Shown: piece after piece, positions 46,936-55,174 of the stretch
How the letters are laid out: each line of letters begins with the position of its first letter
Position numbering within the stretch: the stretch's first letter is position 1
NCBI RefSeq assembly: GCF_019795105.1
Contig: NZ_JAIMFO010000006.1
Location: 248,001 to 312,000 of the forward strand
Direction of reading: 5' to 3'
DNA: 64,000 nt
Origin: Collinsella ureilytica
Lineage (GTDB): Bacteria; Actinomycetota; Coriobacteriia; Coriobacteriales; Coriobacteriaceae
Notes under the pieces: model-generated
Databases searched by the model: none
What the model saw: only the letters and a program-made list of their open reading frames with translations
What the model was told of the DNA's origin: nothing
Made by a program: the position numbers and the translations under genes

Positions 46936-48279
46936 ATGATTGATCGCTATACCCGTCCTGAGATGGGCCACATCTTTTCGCTCGAAAATAAATATGCTGT
47001 CTGGCAAGAGATTGAAGTGCTTGCTTGTGAGGCTCAAGCTGAGTTAGGTCACTGTGGCATTACGCGTGAGGATGCAGCATGGATTCGTGAGCATGCTGCA
47101 TTCAATACAGCTGAGGTTGACGAGATTGAAGCTGTGACAAATCATGACGTTATTGCCTTTCTTACTAATATGGCAAGTTATATTGATGCTGAGGTGCCAG
47201 ATGGTAAGCCTCGGCCAAGTCGCTGGGTTCACTATGGCATGACGAGCTCAGATTTAGGAGACACGGCTCTGTGTTATCAGCTTACTCAGGCCTGTGATCT
47301 CTTAATTGAAGATTGTCGTAGTCTGGGGTCAATTTGTCAGCGTCGAGCGCTTGAGGAGCGTAATACGCTTTGCGTAGGCCGTACTCACGGTATTCATGCT
47401 GAGCCAATGACGTTTGGAATGAAGTTTGGAAGCTGGGCTTGGGAGCTGAAGCGCACGCTTGAGCGCCTTATAAGTGCGCGAGAAGGCATTGCATATGGCG
47501 CTATTTCTGGCGCTGTTGGCACCTATAGCTCAATTGATCCCTATGTTGAAGAGTACGTATGCCGAAATCTTAGCCTTGTGCACGATCCTTTGTCCACGCA
47601 GGTCATTAGTCGCGATCATCACGCTCAGCTAGCAGGAGTTCTTGCTACCTGCGCGGCTACCCTTGAGCGTATTGCAATAGAGATTAGAAGCTTGCAAAAG
47701 ACCGATACCTTAGAGGCAGAGGAGCCATTTAAGAAGGGTCAAAAGGGGTCTTCGGCAATGCCGCATAAGCGCAATCCCATTACGATGGAGAAGGTCTGCG
47801 GCCTCTCGCGTGTGGTGAAGGCAAATGCTCAGGTGGCCTTTGATAATGTAGCACTTTGGCATGAGCGCGATATCTCTCATAGCTCTGCTGAGCGCGTGGC
47901 TCAAGCAGATAGCTTTATCGCTCTTGACCATATGTTTCAATGCCTGATTCGTGTGGTGGATGGACTGGTGCTTTATCCGGCGCGCATGCGAGCAAATCTC
48001 GACCTGACGCGTGGACTCATCTTTTCATCCAAGGTGCTGCTTGCTCTGGTAGATACTGGTATTACGCGTGAGGATGCGTACAAGATCGTGCAGCGCAATT
48101 CTATGACTGTTTGGGATGATGTGCACAACGCAGTACAAGGGCCAGGTCTTCGCGAGCGCCTAGAGGCAGATCCAGAGTGCACGCTCAGCTCAAAAACGCT
48201 TGATGAGATCTTTGATCCCTGGGATTTCTTAACACGTATCAATGTGGTGTTTGATCGCTTGGAGACTCTCGAGTTTTAG
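46936..48279 (+). CDS. purB: Adenylosuccinate lyase
   Basis: This fumarase/aspartase-superfamily enzyme works twice in purine synthesis, cleaving SAICAR to AICAR and adenylosuccinate to AMP. The N-terminal MIDRYTRPEMGHIFS is the typical start. Catalytic regions are YGMTSSDLGDTA, VGRTHGIHAEPMTFG and the signature loop GSSAMPHKRNPI. The protein is 447 residues, normal for the family. purC lies 4.7 kb downstream, separated by a two-component system, so the pathway is not in one operon. Confidence 0.97.
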   Translation: MIDRYTRPEMGHIFSLENKYAVWQEIEVLACEAQAELGHCGITREDAAWIREHAAFNTAEVDEIEAVTNHDVIAFLTNMASYIDAEVPDGKPRPSRWVHYGMTSSDLGDTALCYQLTQACDLLIEDCRSLGSICQRRALEERNTLCVGRTHGIHAEPMTFGMKFGSWAWELKRTLERLISAREGIAYGAISGAVGTYSSIDPYVEEYVCRNLSLVHDPLSTQVISRDHHAQLAGVLATCAATLERIAIEIRSLQKTDTLEAEEPFKKGQKGSSAMPHKRNPITMEKVCGLSRVVKANAQVAFDNVALWHERDISHSSAERVAQADSFIALDHMFQCLIRVVDGLVLYPARMRANLDLTRGLIFSSKVLLALVDTGITREDAYKIVQRNSMTVWDDVHNAVQGPGLRERLEADPECTLSSKTLDEIFDPWDFLTRINVVFDRLETLEF

Positions 48280-48497
48280 GTCTTACAGCCTAGCTTGTAA
48301 GCGCTTGAAATGCAGGCGCTAGCATGATAGCGAAAACTACTGAGCCTGCCTACCTCATAGGATTTTGACTAACCTCATTCATTTGATCAGTATCCTCAAA
48401 TGAGGGGTATGAATAGCGTGCTTCTCACAGTGAGCGTGGAGTCTGATTAAAGCTCTTCCTATACTGGGAGCAGATCTGTTGCATGGGAGGAATGTAC

Positions 48498-49733
48498 GTG
48501 CGAAAAAAGGCATCAAAAGAGAAGCAGCTGCATTCGGGCGGCATCACAAGGCGAGCCTTTACCGCTGGAGCTGCTGTGGCAGGTGCTGGTATTTCTGCAC
48601 TGTCTGCTCTCGGTTGCTCATCAAAGGCCAAGCGCGAAGAGGCCGGAGAGCCCCAAGTTGTTACCGACGCCTCGAAGATTATTGATGCGCTCTCAGATTT
48701 TGAAGAGGCAGATCTTGGTGTTTCAGCTGCACAGACGTGGGAAGTTCCTCTCGGCACGAAGCTCTATCACACGGGTGGATCCTGGGCTGCCTGTATGCTC
48801 ACCCCAGATTCCGCGATGCATCCCAATACGCTCGGCGCGTTTTCTACTGCATCTGGCCGCACGTTCACGCTGATGGAAGAAGCAAGCCTCGGGCGCGGCT
48901 ATAGTTTTTACGATGTGCGCATGTCAGAGAGTATCTTTGCCTGGCTTGAGATTGACTATATTGCTGGTGCTTGGGCTTTGCTGGCCTGCCCTTTTACTGA
49001 TGGCTCCATTTCAGGCAATCCAATTACCTTAGACTCAGGAGACCAGGATTGGGAACCGGCGTCTTTTACCTGCCGAGGTTCGTCGGTCATTTGGCAAAAG
49101 ATGCCGCAGCCGACTGGCAAAAAACGCGCAGAGACCTCTCAATGTTTAATGTGGACTTCCGGAAACGAAAAAGGCAGCGTGCTTTGGGAGTCAACTGGTC
49201 GCTTTGCTACGAAGCCTCGGGTTGCTGGTCGTTCTTTGACGATTGCTCCACGCGTTCGCAATGACGAGGGTACGTTTTATGGCATGACGGCAATCGATCT
49301 TGATGATACTTCCCATGGGATGCTTGATCAGCTGGTGCTTCCTTCAGGTATTCGACCATTTGAGGCGGTGTATGCCCAGGATCGCTTTGCATTTTCTATC
49401 GAGGCGAGCTATGAGTCGGGCGGAAGTCTGGGAAAAATGGGCACCTTTATTGGACGTGAGGGTGGTTCCTTCGTCTTTTTCGCCCGTGAGCCACTGGCTC
49501 AAATTATGTTTTCTGGTTCACGCTTTTTGATTAAAACGCAGTCGGCTCACTACGCCTTAGATATAGAAAATGAAAAGATCGAAGGCGTTTCTGGTCCAGA
49601 TCGCTCCCTTGGGTTTGGAGAGTTTCCCGCAAGTGAGGGCGAAGCCACAGGCGTTCTAACGTATGCGACGATTCGCGATGCTAAAGGGGCGCCCGCAAGT
49701 GGCATGGCTCGATGGTTGAGCTTGCAAGCATAA
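48498..49733 (+). CDS. Predicted Tat-exported lipoprotein of unknown function
   Basis: This 411-residue protein has a twin-arginine signal (ITRRAFTAGAAVAG) followed by a lipobox LSALGC, so it should be exported folded by Tat and lipidated at the cysteine. The mature part is rich in short beta-strand patterns with repeated Trp/Phe motifs (GGSWAACMLTPDS, WLEIDYIAGAWALLACPF, SSVIWQKMP), reminiscent of a beta-propeller, but no family is recognised. The GTG at 48498 is used because GGGAGG lies seven bases upstream. Confidence 0.75.
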   Translation: MRKKASKEKQLHSGGITRRAFTAGAAVAGAGISALSALGCSSKAKREEAGEPQVVTDASKIIDALSDFEEADLGVSAAQTWEVPLGTKLYHTGGSWAACMLTPDSAMHPNTLGAFSTASGRTFTLMEEASLGRGYSFYDVRMSESIFAWLEIDYIAGAWALLACPFTDGSISGNPITLDSGDQDWEPASFTCRGSSVIWQKMPQPTGKKRAETSQCLMWTSGNEKGSVLWESTGRFATKPRVAGRSLTIAPRVRNDEGTFYGMTAIDLDDTSHGMLDQLVLPSGIRPFEAVYAQDRFAFSIEASYESGGSLGKMGTFIGREGGSFVFFAREPLAQIMFSGSRFLIKTQSAHYALDIENEKIEGVSGPDRSLGFGEFPASEGEATGVLTYATIRDAKGAPASGMARWLSLQA

Positions 49734-50035
49734 CTTTTGCAGAGCGCCTGAATGGGTCAAACGAGTCCATGTGCTGAGGCTCATGCGTTGATATGCCGTG
49801 AGGCATCGCGTGCCTGAGTGTGAGGCGCGGTCACTGGGTCAGACGCTCATCCTGTTTCGTGCTGCATGGGTGGTGTATGGTGAGCCTGGGCGAGCCCATT
49901 TACTGAGATATTCGCTCCGTCCACCGTCAATATACGGCCGCCGGGTTTGAGGTCTTCGCTGCCGGGGTAGAAATGTTAAAGCACCCTGCGGTACTATGGG
50001 TCGGAGTATGAACGTAAGTGGTAAGGAGGCCGAGC
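49734..50035. other. Intergenic spacer before the two-component system
   Basis: About 300 bases, GC-rich, with several short GAGGC/GCCTC-type inverted stretches but no gene, tRNA or clear terminator. The promoter of the response-regulator operon should be at its right end; I cannot assign it with confidence. Confidence 0.5.
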
Positions 50036-50764
50036 ATGGCTTCGGACGCGCGTAAGATTTTGCTGGTAGAGGACGAGAAGTCTATCCGTGATGCGGTGGC
50101 TGCCTACCTCGAGCGTGAGGGCTACTGGGTAGTTGGCGTGGGGGATGGCCAGTCGGCAGTTGAGGAGTTTGAGAAGCACCAATTTGATCTCATTGTGCTC
50201 GACCTCATGCTTCCCAAGCTTTCTGGTGAGCGGGTCTGCCGCGCTATTAGAGACACGTCAGATGTGCCCATTATTATGCTGACCGCCAAGGGCGAGGTTG
50301 AGGATCGTATTATCGGTCTTGAGCTTGGTGCTGATGATTATCTTATCAAGCCGTTCTCTCCACGTGAACTCATTGCTCGAGTAAGGGCGCTGTTCCGTCG
50401 TACTCACCTGGTTGAGGAACCCCTTGTTGAGGTGCTCGACTTTGGTGATCTGGTTATTGATATTTCTGGCCATAAGATCCTCGTCGAGGGTCATGAGGTT
50501 GACCTTACTGCCTCTGAGTTCAAGCTGCTCACCACCCTTGCCCGCCATCCTGGCCGTGTGTATAACCGAATGGAGCTGGTGGAGAAGGTGCTCGGCTATG
50601 ACTTTGAGGGATACGAGCGCACGATTGATTCGCATGTAAAGAACCTGCGCGCCAAGCTGGGAGACGACCCCAAGCATCCCAAATGGCTCTATACCGTCCA
50701 CGGTGTGGGCTATCGTTTTGAGGCTCCAGTTAAGCAGTCTGAGGACGCACAGGCTAATTCCTAA
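50036..50764 (+). CDS. OmpR-family response regulator
   Basis: This 242-residue DNA-binding response regulator has a receiver domain with acidic pocket (VEDE), phospho-acceptor Asp56 in IVLDLMLPK, the TAKGE switch residue and the lysine in IKPFSPRELIARV. A winged-helix output domain of the OmpR/PhoB type follows (LTASEFKLLTTLARHPGRVYNRMELVEKVLGYDF, then RTIDSHVKNLRAKLGDDP). The ATG at 50036 has AAGGAGG upstream. Its stop overlaps the start of the kinase gene (TAATG). The target stress is unknown. Confidence 0.95.
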   Translation: MASDARKILLVEDEKSIRDAVAAYLEREGYWVVGVGDGQSAVEEFEKHQFDLIVLDLMLPKLSGERVCRAIRDTSDVPIIMLTAKGEVEDRIIGLELGADDYLIKPFSPRELIARVRALFRRTHLVEEPLVEVLDFGDLVIDISGHKILVEGHEVDLTASEFKLLTTLARHPGRVYNRMELVEKVLGYDFEGYERTIDSHVKNLRAKLGDDPKHPKWLYTVHGVGYRFEAPVKQSEDAQANS

Positions 50765-52830
50765 TGATGCCTCCTGCCAGTCTTATCGGCGGGAAGCGCG
50801 AAGAGCAAGACCGCTCGTCAGGCGCTGATAGTGCGCCTGACGGCTTGTGCTCACATAACGAGACGGACTCGCCCGGCTCTTCGAGACGAGACCGTGTGTC
50901 TTGTTCAAGCTCGTCCGACTCAGAGACGTCTGCCTCGGCTTTGCTGAGCTCAAAGATATCTGGTGGAGCTATGTCTGATAGAGAGACACCCAACACGTCT
51001 GGCTCAAGAGCGAGCTGGAATACGCCGCGCACAAACCCACGTACTGGCATGAGCTATGGCTCACGCATGGCTGTTTCATTTGCACTGACTTCGTTTATGA
51101 CCGTGCTCATCATGGCGCTTGTGGTAACCGTGGTGTGGGGTGGTGCCTTTTCTGATTACACCCGTGCCAATGTAGAAGAATTTGCTCGATTGGCGTCCAT
51201 CAAGCTTGCTCATGGTTATGAGCGTGAGGGTCGCTGGACGATACGTTTGTTGGATGAGCTGGCCGGATCAGGCGTGGTTTCTGAAGACATTGGTATGCAG
51301 GTGCTCGATGTTGATGGCACGGTTTTGTATGACGATACATGGCCGGCTGCTGCCGTTGCTGCCGAGATCAAGCGCGAGGCGGAGTCTGAGGCTGCTGCCC
51401 GTGCTACCGCTCAGGGTAGTCAAGGGACAGGAGAAGCGTCGTCTGGTGCGCCGAGCGGTAGTGCGTCGAGCGATGCTGCATCGAGTGCAGCGGGCAGCAC
51501 GACTGGCGCTGTGGCTCGTGGCGGGGAAGTGGGGCAAGATAGTGCGCACGGAACCGCTCCTGCTACGCCGGAGTCGGATACGCATGTTGGTGCAGCTGTA
51601 GGTGCCTCTTCTGCTGCGACCGGTGTGTTGCCCGGAGATCCTTCAGGGATGACGGGGGCGCTGCCCGGAGACCCCTCGGGAGCGACTGCAAATACTTCTT
51701 CAGAAAGCGCCTCTGGTCGTGGCATGCGTGAGGAGCGCGACGAGCCGGCTCATGCCCTCGTTTCCCAGGCTCCAACCGACCAAGAAGGAGCCATTTCTCA
51801 GGTCATTCTGACCTCGGATGGAACGGAAATTGGCACCCTCAGAATGTGGGTGTTAGGCAGCGATGCGCTGCTGACAAAGGCCGATGCAGCGTTTCGGCAA
51901 AAAACGTTTAATGCCATGGGTCTCGCTGCGCTGGTCGCGGTCATTATTTCGGTGTTCATTGGCCTGCTTGTATCGCGCATGCTCACCAATCCAATTCGCC
52001 GGATTACAGGCACGGCAAAACAAATTCGCGATGGTGACCTCACGGCGCGTACGGGTATGCGCGGGGATGACGAGATCGATCGGCTCGGAGAGACCTTCGA
52101 TGAGATGGCGGTATCGCTGGAGAAGGATCTGCGCCACGAACGTCGTCTCACCTCCGATGTTGCTCACGAGCTGCGCACGCCGCTCATGGCGATGCTCGCA
52201 ACGGTTGAAGCTATGCAAGATGGAGTCTATCCCACCGATGCTGAGCACCTAGAAACCGTTGCCTCTGAGACGCGCCGCCTGGCTCGGCTTGTTCAAAAAA
52301 TGCTGGATATTTCTCGTATGGAAAGCGCGCATGAGCCGATGAATATTAAGTCGGTTGATGTGGTTTCGCTGGTGAGATCTATTGTGGCGAACCAAGAACA
52401 ACTCTTTATTCAGCGCGATTTAAACCTGCGCTTTAACGATGAAACGCAGGGTAAGGGCGCTACGGCCGAGATTGATGCTGACATGATTTCGCAGGCCGTA
52501 ATTAACATTATGAGTAACGCCATGCGCTATACGCCTGAGGACGGCTGGGTTGTTGTTTCGGTTGTTGCCGAGCGAAAACAGGTTCAGATTTCAATTTCAG
52601 ACACAGGCATTGGTATTGCAAAAGAGGATTTGTCGCGAGTGTTTGGCCGCTTTTGGCGAGCAGATGCAAGCCGTGCGCGCGTGGCGGGAGGCCTAGGCGT
52701 TGGTCTGGCGGTAACCAAGATGATCGTTGAGCGTCACCAGGGCTTTATTTCGGTTGAATCTGAACTGGGCCACGGAACCACTTTTACGATCAATTTGCCC
52801 CGCGAGCATATGGCTGAAGCGGCGGAATAG
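50764..52830 (+). CDS. Sensor histidine kinase with long extracytoplasmic low-complexity region
   Basis: This 688-residue partner of the preceding regulator has an unusual cytoplasmic Ser/Asp-rich N-terminal extension of about 95 residues. A membrane helix (MAVSFALTSFMTVLIMALVVTVVWGG) follows, then an extracytoplasmic region that includes about 120 residues of Ala/Ser/Gly/Thr low complexity with a repeated LPGDPSG. A second helix, HAMP (NPIRRITGTAKQIRDGD), HisKA with His468 in AHELRTPLMAM, and HATPase with N box, DTGIGI and the G2 loop complete it. The start at 50764 is set by the TAATG overlap; shorter starts cannot be excluded. Confidence 0.93.
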   Translation: MMPPASLIGGKREEQDRSSGADSAPDGLCSHNETDSPGSSRRDRVSCSSSSDSETSASALLSSKISGGAMSDRETPNTSGSRASWNTPRTNPRTGMSYGSRMAVSFALTSFMTVLIMALVVTVVWGGAFSDYTRANVEEFARLASIKLAHGYEREGRWTIRLLDELAGSGVVSEDIGMQVLDVDGTVLYDDTWPAAAVAAEIKREAESEAAARATAQGSQGTGEASSGAPSGSASSDAASSAAGSTTGAVARGGEVGQDSAHGTAPATPESDTHVGAAVGASSAATGVLPGDPSGMTGALPGDPSGATANTSSESASGRGMREERDEPAHALVSQAPTDQEGAISQVILTSDGTEIGTLRMWVLGSDALLTKADAAFRQKTFNAMGLAALVAVIISVFIGLLVSRMLTNPIRRITGTAKQIRDGDLTARTGMRGDDEIDRLGETFDEMAVSLEKDLRHERRLTSDVAHELRTPLMAMLATVEAMQDGVYPTDAEHLETVASETRRLARLVQKMLDISRMESAHEPMNIKSVDVVSLVRSIVANQEQLFIQRDLNLRFNDETQGKGATAEIDADMISQAVINIMSNAMRYTPEDGWVVVSVVAERKQVQISISDTGIGIAKEDLSRVFGRFWRADASRARVAGGLGVGLAVTKMIVERHQGFISVESELGHGTTFTINLPREHMAEAAE

Positions 52831-52975
52831 ACTGCGTACAAAATGTTACGCACAAAATGTCACACTACTTGAGGAGCCTGCTTATTCGTCGTTCTACTAC
52901 AATGATGAGCGGGCTGCTGCGATGGTGCGATCAAATGAGCAGCCTAACTCGCTAATCTCGAAGGAGCTGGTCAGC

Positions 52976-53863
52976 GTGACATCACTGAGTCGTCGTCCTG
53001 ATTCTTGTGGCAAGGTGCGCGACATCTACGACATGGGCGATGCGTTGCTCATGGTTGCAACGGATCGTATCTCGGCATTCGATTACATTCTCCCTGATGA
53101 GATTCCATTCAAAGGAGAGGTGCTCAATCGTATCTCTGCTTTCTGGTTTGAGCGCTTTGCTGATCTCGTGCCCAATCATATGATCTCAATTGATCCGGCA
53201 GATTTTCCCCCTGAATTTAGTGAGTACTCCACCTATCTTGCGGGTCGTACGATGCTGGTAAAGAAGGCGCGTCCCATTCCTATTGAGTGCATTGTGCGTG
53301 GCTATCTCACCGGCTCGGGTAAAAAAACGTATGACCAGGATGGCACTGTTTGTGGTATCCAGCTTCCAGCAGGTCTTACCGAGGCGTCTCGGTTGCCTGA
53401 GCCTTTGTTTACACCGTCTACAAAGGCGGCTATTGGGGAGCATGACGAGAATATTTCTTTTGAGCAAACCGTTGATATCGTGGGAAAAGAAACCGCAGAG
53501 ACAATTCGTGATCTCTCGCTTACGATCTACACGGAAGCCGCTCGGTATGCCGCCCAGCGCGGAATTATCATTGCCGATACCAAGTTTGAGTTTGGCATCA
53601 TTGACGGCAAGGTTACGCTGATCGATGAGTGCTTGACCCCCGATTCAAGTCGTTTTTGGCCAGCTGATTCGTATGTGGAGGGTGCCGTACAGCCGAGCTA
53701 CGATAAGCAATACGTGCGCGATTGGCTGAAGGCTCATTGGGATTTCTCAGGCGATGCTCCAAAGCTTCCTGCAGAGGTTATTGAGGGTACATCCGCGCGG
53801 TATCGCGAGGCATATGTCATTATTACTGGAGAGACGTTCGAGGCCATGAAGGAGCGCGTGTAA
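52976..53863 (+). CDS. purC: Phosphoribosylaminoimidazole-succinocarboxamide synthase
   Basis: This enzyme joins CAIR and aspartate with ATP to give SAICAR, the step before PurB. Seen are CGKVRDIYD, ATDRISAFDYILPDEIPFKGEVLNRIS, RPIPIECIVRGYLTGSG and IIADTKFEFGI. The GTG at 52976 is chosen: AAGGAG lies nine bases upstream and homology starts right after. An ATG at 52922 is an alternative. The open frame extending further upstream to 52727 overlaps the kinase gene and is not coding. 295 residues. Confidence 0.95.
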   Translation: MTSLSRRPDSCGKVRDIYDMGDALLMVATDRISAFDYILPDEIPFKGEVLNRISAFWFERFADLVPNHMISIDPADFPPEFSEYSTYLAGRTMLVKKARPIPIECIVRGYLTGSGKKTYDQDGTVCGIQLPAGLTEASRLPEPLFTPSTKAAIGEHDENISFEQTVDIVGKETAETIRDLSLTIYTEAARYAAQRGIIIADTKFEFGIIDGKVTLIDECLTPDSSRFWPADSYVEGAVQPSYDKQYVRDWLKAHWDFSGDAPKLPAEVIEGTSARYREAYVIITGETFEAMKERV

Positions 53864-54457
53864 GTGAGCACCCGAAGCCCCTTAAATCAACGATCCCAAG
53901 AGCAGATGCGCGAAGGTAAGTCAGGTATGGCACGCCGCTCTGCTGCTTCTGCTAAGCCAACGCGTGCCGCTGCTTCTTCTGTGCGCGTGGTGCCAGCAAG
54001 CGCCAAGGCAAAGCGTCGTCAGGTGGATCAGGGCGAGTCTTTAGCAGGACTCAGCCGTGAAGAGAAGCGCGCGCGCAAGCAAGAGTTGCGCCGACGTGAG
54101 GATCGCATCTATACGGCATCTACGATTTTGATGCGTGAAGATCCTGATTATCCCAGGTACCGCCGCATTTGGATTGGTCTTATGGCAGCGGGCATGGTCT
54201 TTGTAGCGATTGGTTTTGCCTTGCTGGCGCTTATTGGCGAGCGTGCAAGTGAGCCGATGAAGATTGCGCAATACGTAACTGTCGGCATGTCCTACGTGTG
54301 TATCATTGCGGGTTTTGCATTTGACTTCATCAAAATTCGCCCGATCCGCACGGAAGCGCAGGCGCGCGCAAAGGGCTTGAGTGAGAGCCGGATGTCTGCC
54401 GTGCTTGAGCGTGGCGCTCGCAAAGAAAAGGATAAGGGTAAGCGCAAGGTCAAGTGA
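53864..54457 (+). CDS. Small membrane protein of unknown function
   Basis: This 197-residue protein has a very basic, Ala/Arg/Lys-rich N-terminal half (about 1-85), two membrane helices (WIGLMAAGMVFVAIGFALLALIG and VTVGMSYVCIIAGFAFDFI) and a basic C-terminal tail ending KGKRKVK. It begins with GTG directly after the purC stop, with AAGGAG inside the end of purC, so it is translationally coupled. The charged ends suggest both termini are cytoplasmic, perhaps contacting nucleic acid. No family recognised. Confidence 0.75.
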   Translation: MSTRSPLNQRSQEQMREGKSGMARRSAASAKPTRAAASSVRVVPASAKAKRRQVDQGESLAGLSREEKRARKQELRRREDRIYTASTILMREDPDYPRYRRIWIGLMAAGMVFVAIGFALLALIGERASEPMKIAQYVTVGMSYVCIIAGFAFDFIKIRPIRTEAQARAKGLSESRMSAVLERGARKEKDKGKRKVK

Positions 54458-54589
54458 GTGCGCGGTCGCATGAGGAAGCGCTGATGCGGGCTGGGGCTAT
54501 AGCCGTGGACGATGGTTCTCGTGCAGGCATCAAACGATCGTATTGTGTGCGCAACCTCGACGGCCGTTGCATGTTACAATCCTGATCGC

Positions 54590-54665
54590 GCGCCGTTAGC
54601 TCAGCTGGCAGAGCAGGGGACTTTTAATCCCAAGGTCCAGGGTTCGATTCCCTGACGGCGCACCA
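54590..54665 (+). tRNA. tRNA-Lys(TTT)
   Basis: The acceptor GCGCCGT pairs with ACGGCGC, the D-arm is GCTC/GAGC, the anticodon loop CTTTTAA gives TTT, the T-arm is CAGGGTTCGATTCCCTG, and CCA is encoded. 76 nt. The top pair of the anticodon stem is G-A. Confidence 0.97.
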
Positions 54666-54677
54666 AATAACCGCAGG

Positions 54678-54708
54678 TAGGGTACCGTGTTCGGTGCCCT
54701 ATTTTTTT
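54678..54708 (+). terminator. Rho-independent terminator of tRNA-Lys
   Basis: TAGGGTACCG (54678-54687) pairs with CGGTGCCCTA (54692-54701), one G-U, followed by seven T. Confidence 0.95.
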
Positions 54709-55174
54709 AATCGAACATCCGGATAGAGGGGTTAAAGAATTCAAAGTATACTCTTTTGATCTTGGTGTACCTATCTCTACCTGCTAAAACATTGCTTTCA
54801 AAGTTGTGCTCAACCAACTTTGAGGCTGGACAAAATGTGTGCTCTTTCTTGTAGTGTCCTCCCTGGTAAACCGCACTATTTCGCGCTTGAAAGTTCTCTT
54901 GTAGCTAGCGCACGATATGAATTAAGGTGCCTGCACTGTCTGCGGCAAGAATATGAGAAGACCTCGGTAATCAAAGTAATCGGCTCGCTCAACGTTACGT
55001 AGCCACTAGCTCCTCACTTCACTCCCTCATCAAACATCTTTCAATAAAACCCCTCTTCAGCGCCCTACTGTTCTCGGTATGCCGTATCATGAGGGGCAAC
55101 TAAGGTACGTGGCCCACCGGTGCCGCTCCAATCTCAGGCGTCGGTGGCGACCCGCGAAGAGAGGGAGGTCTGTC
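54709..55174. other. Intergenic spacer before phosphoglucomutase
   Basis: A small dyad CAAAGTTG/CAACTTTG lies at 54799-54822. A 60-codon frame at 54820-55002 has no Shine-Dalgarno or recognisable features and is not called. The right end carries the pgm promoter region, not assignable by eye. Confidence 0.5.

Noticed and set aside
52727-52975. N-terminal extension of purC into the kinase gene
   Set aside because: The extension overlaps conserved kinase coding sequence in another frame, has no homology to PurC, and a good AAGGAG-GTG start exists at 52976.
54820-55002. Small 60-codon frame after tRNA-Lys
   Set aside because: There is no ribosome-binding site and no conserved feature, and it lies in a spacer with ordinary non-coding composition.
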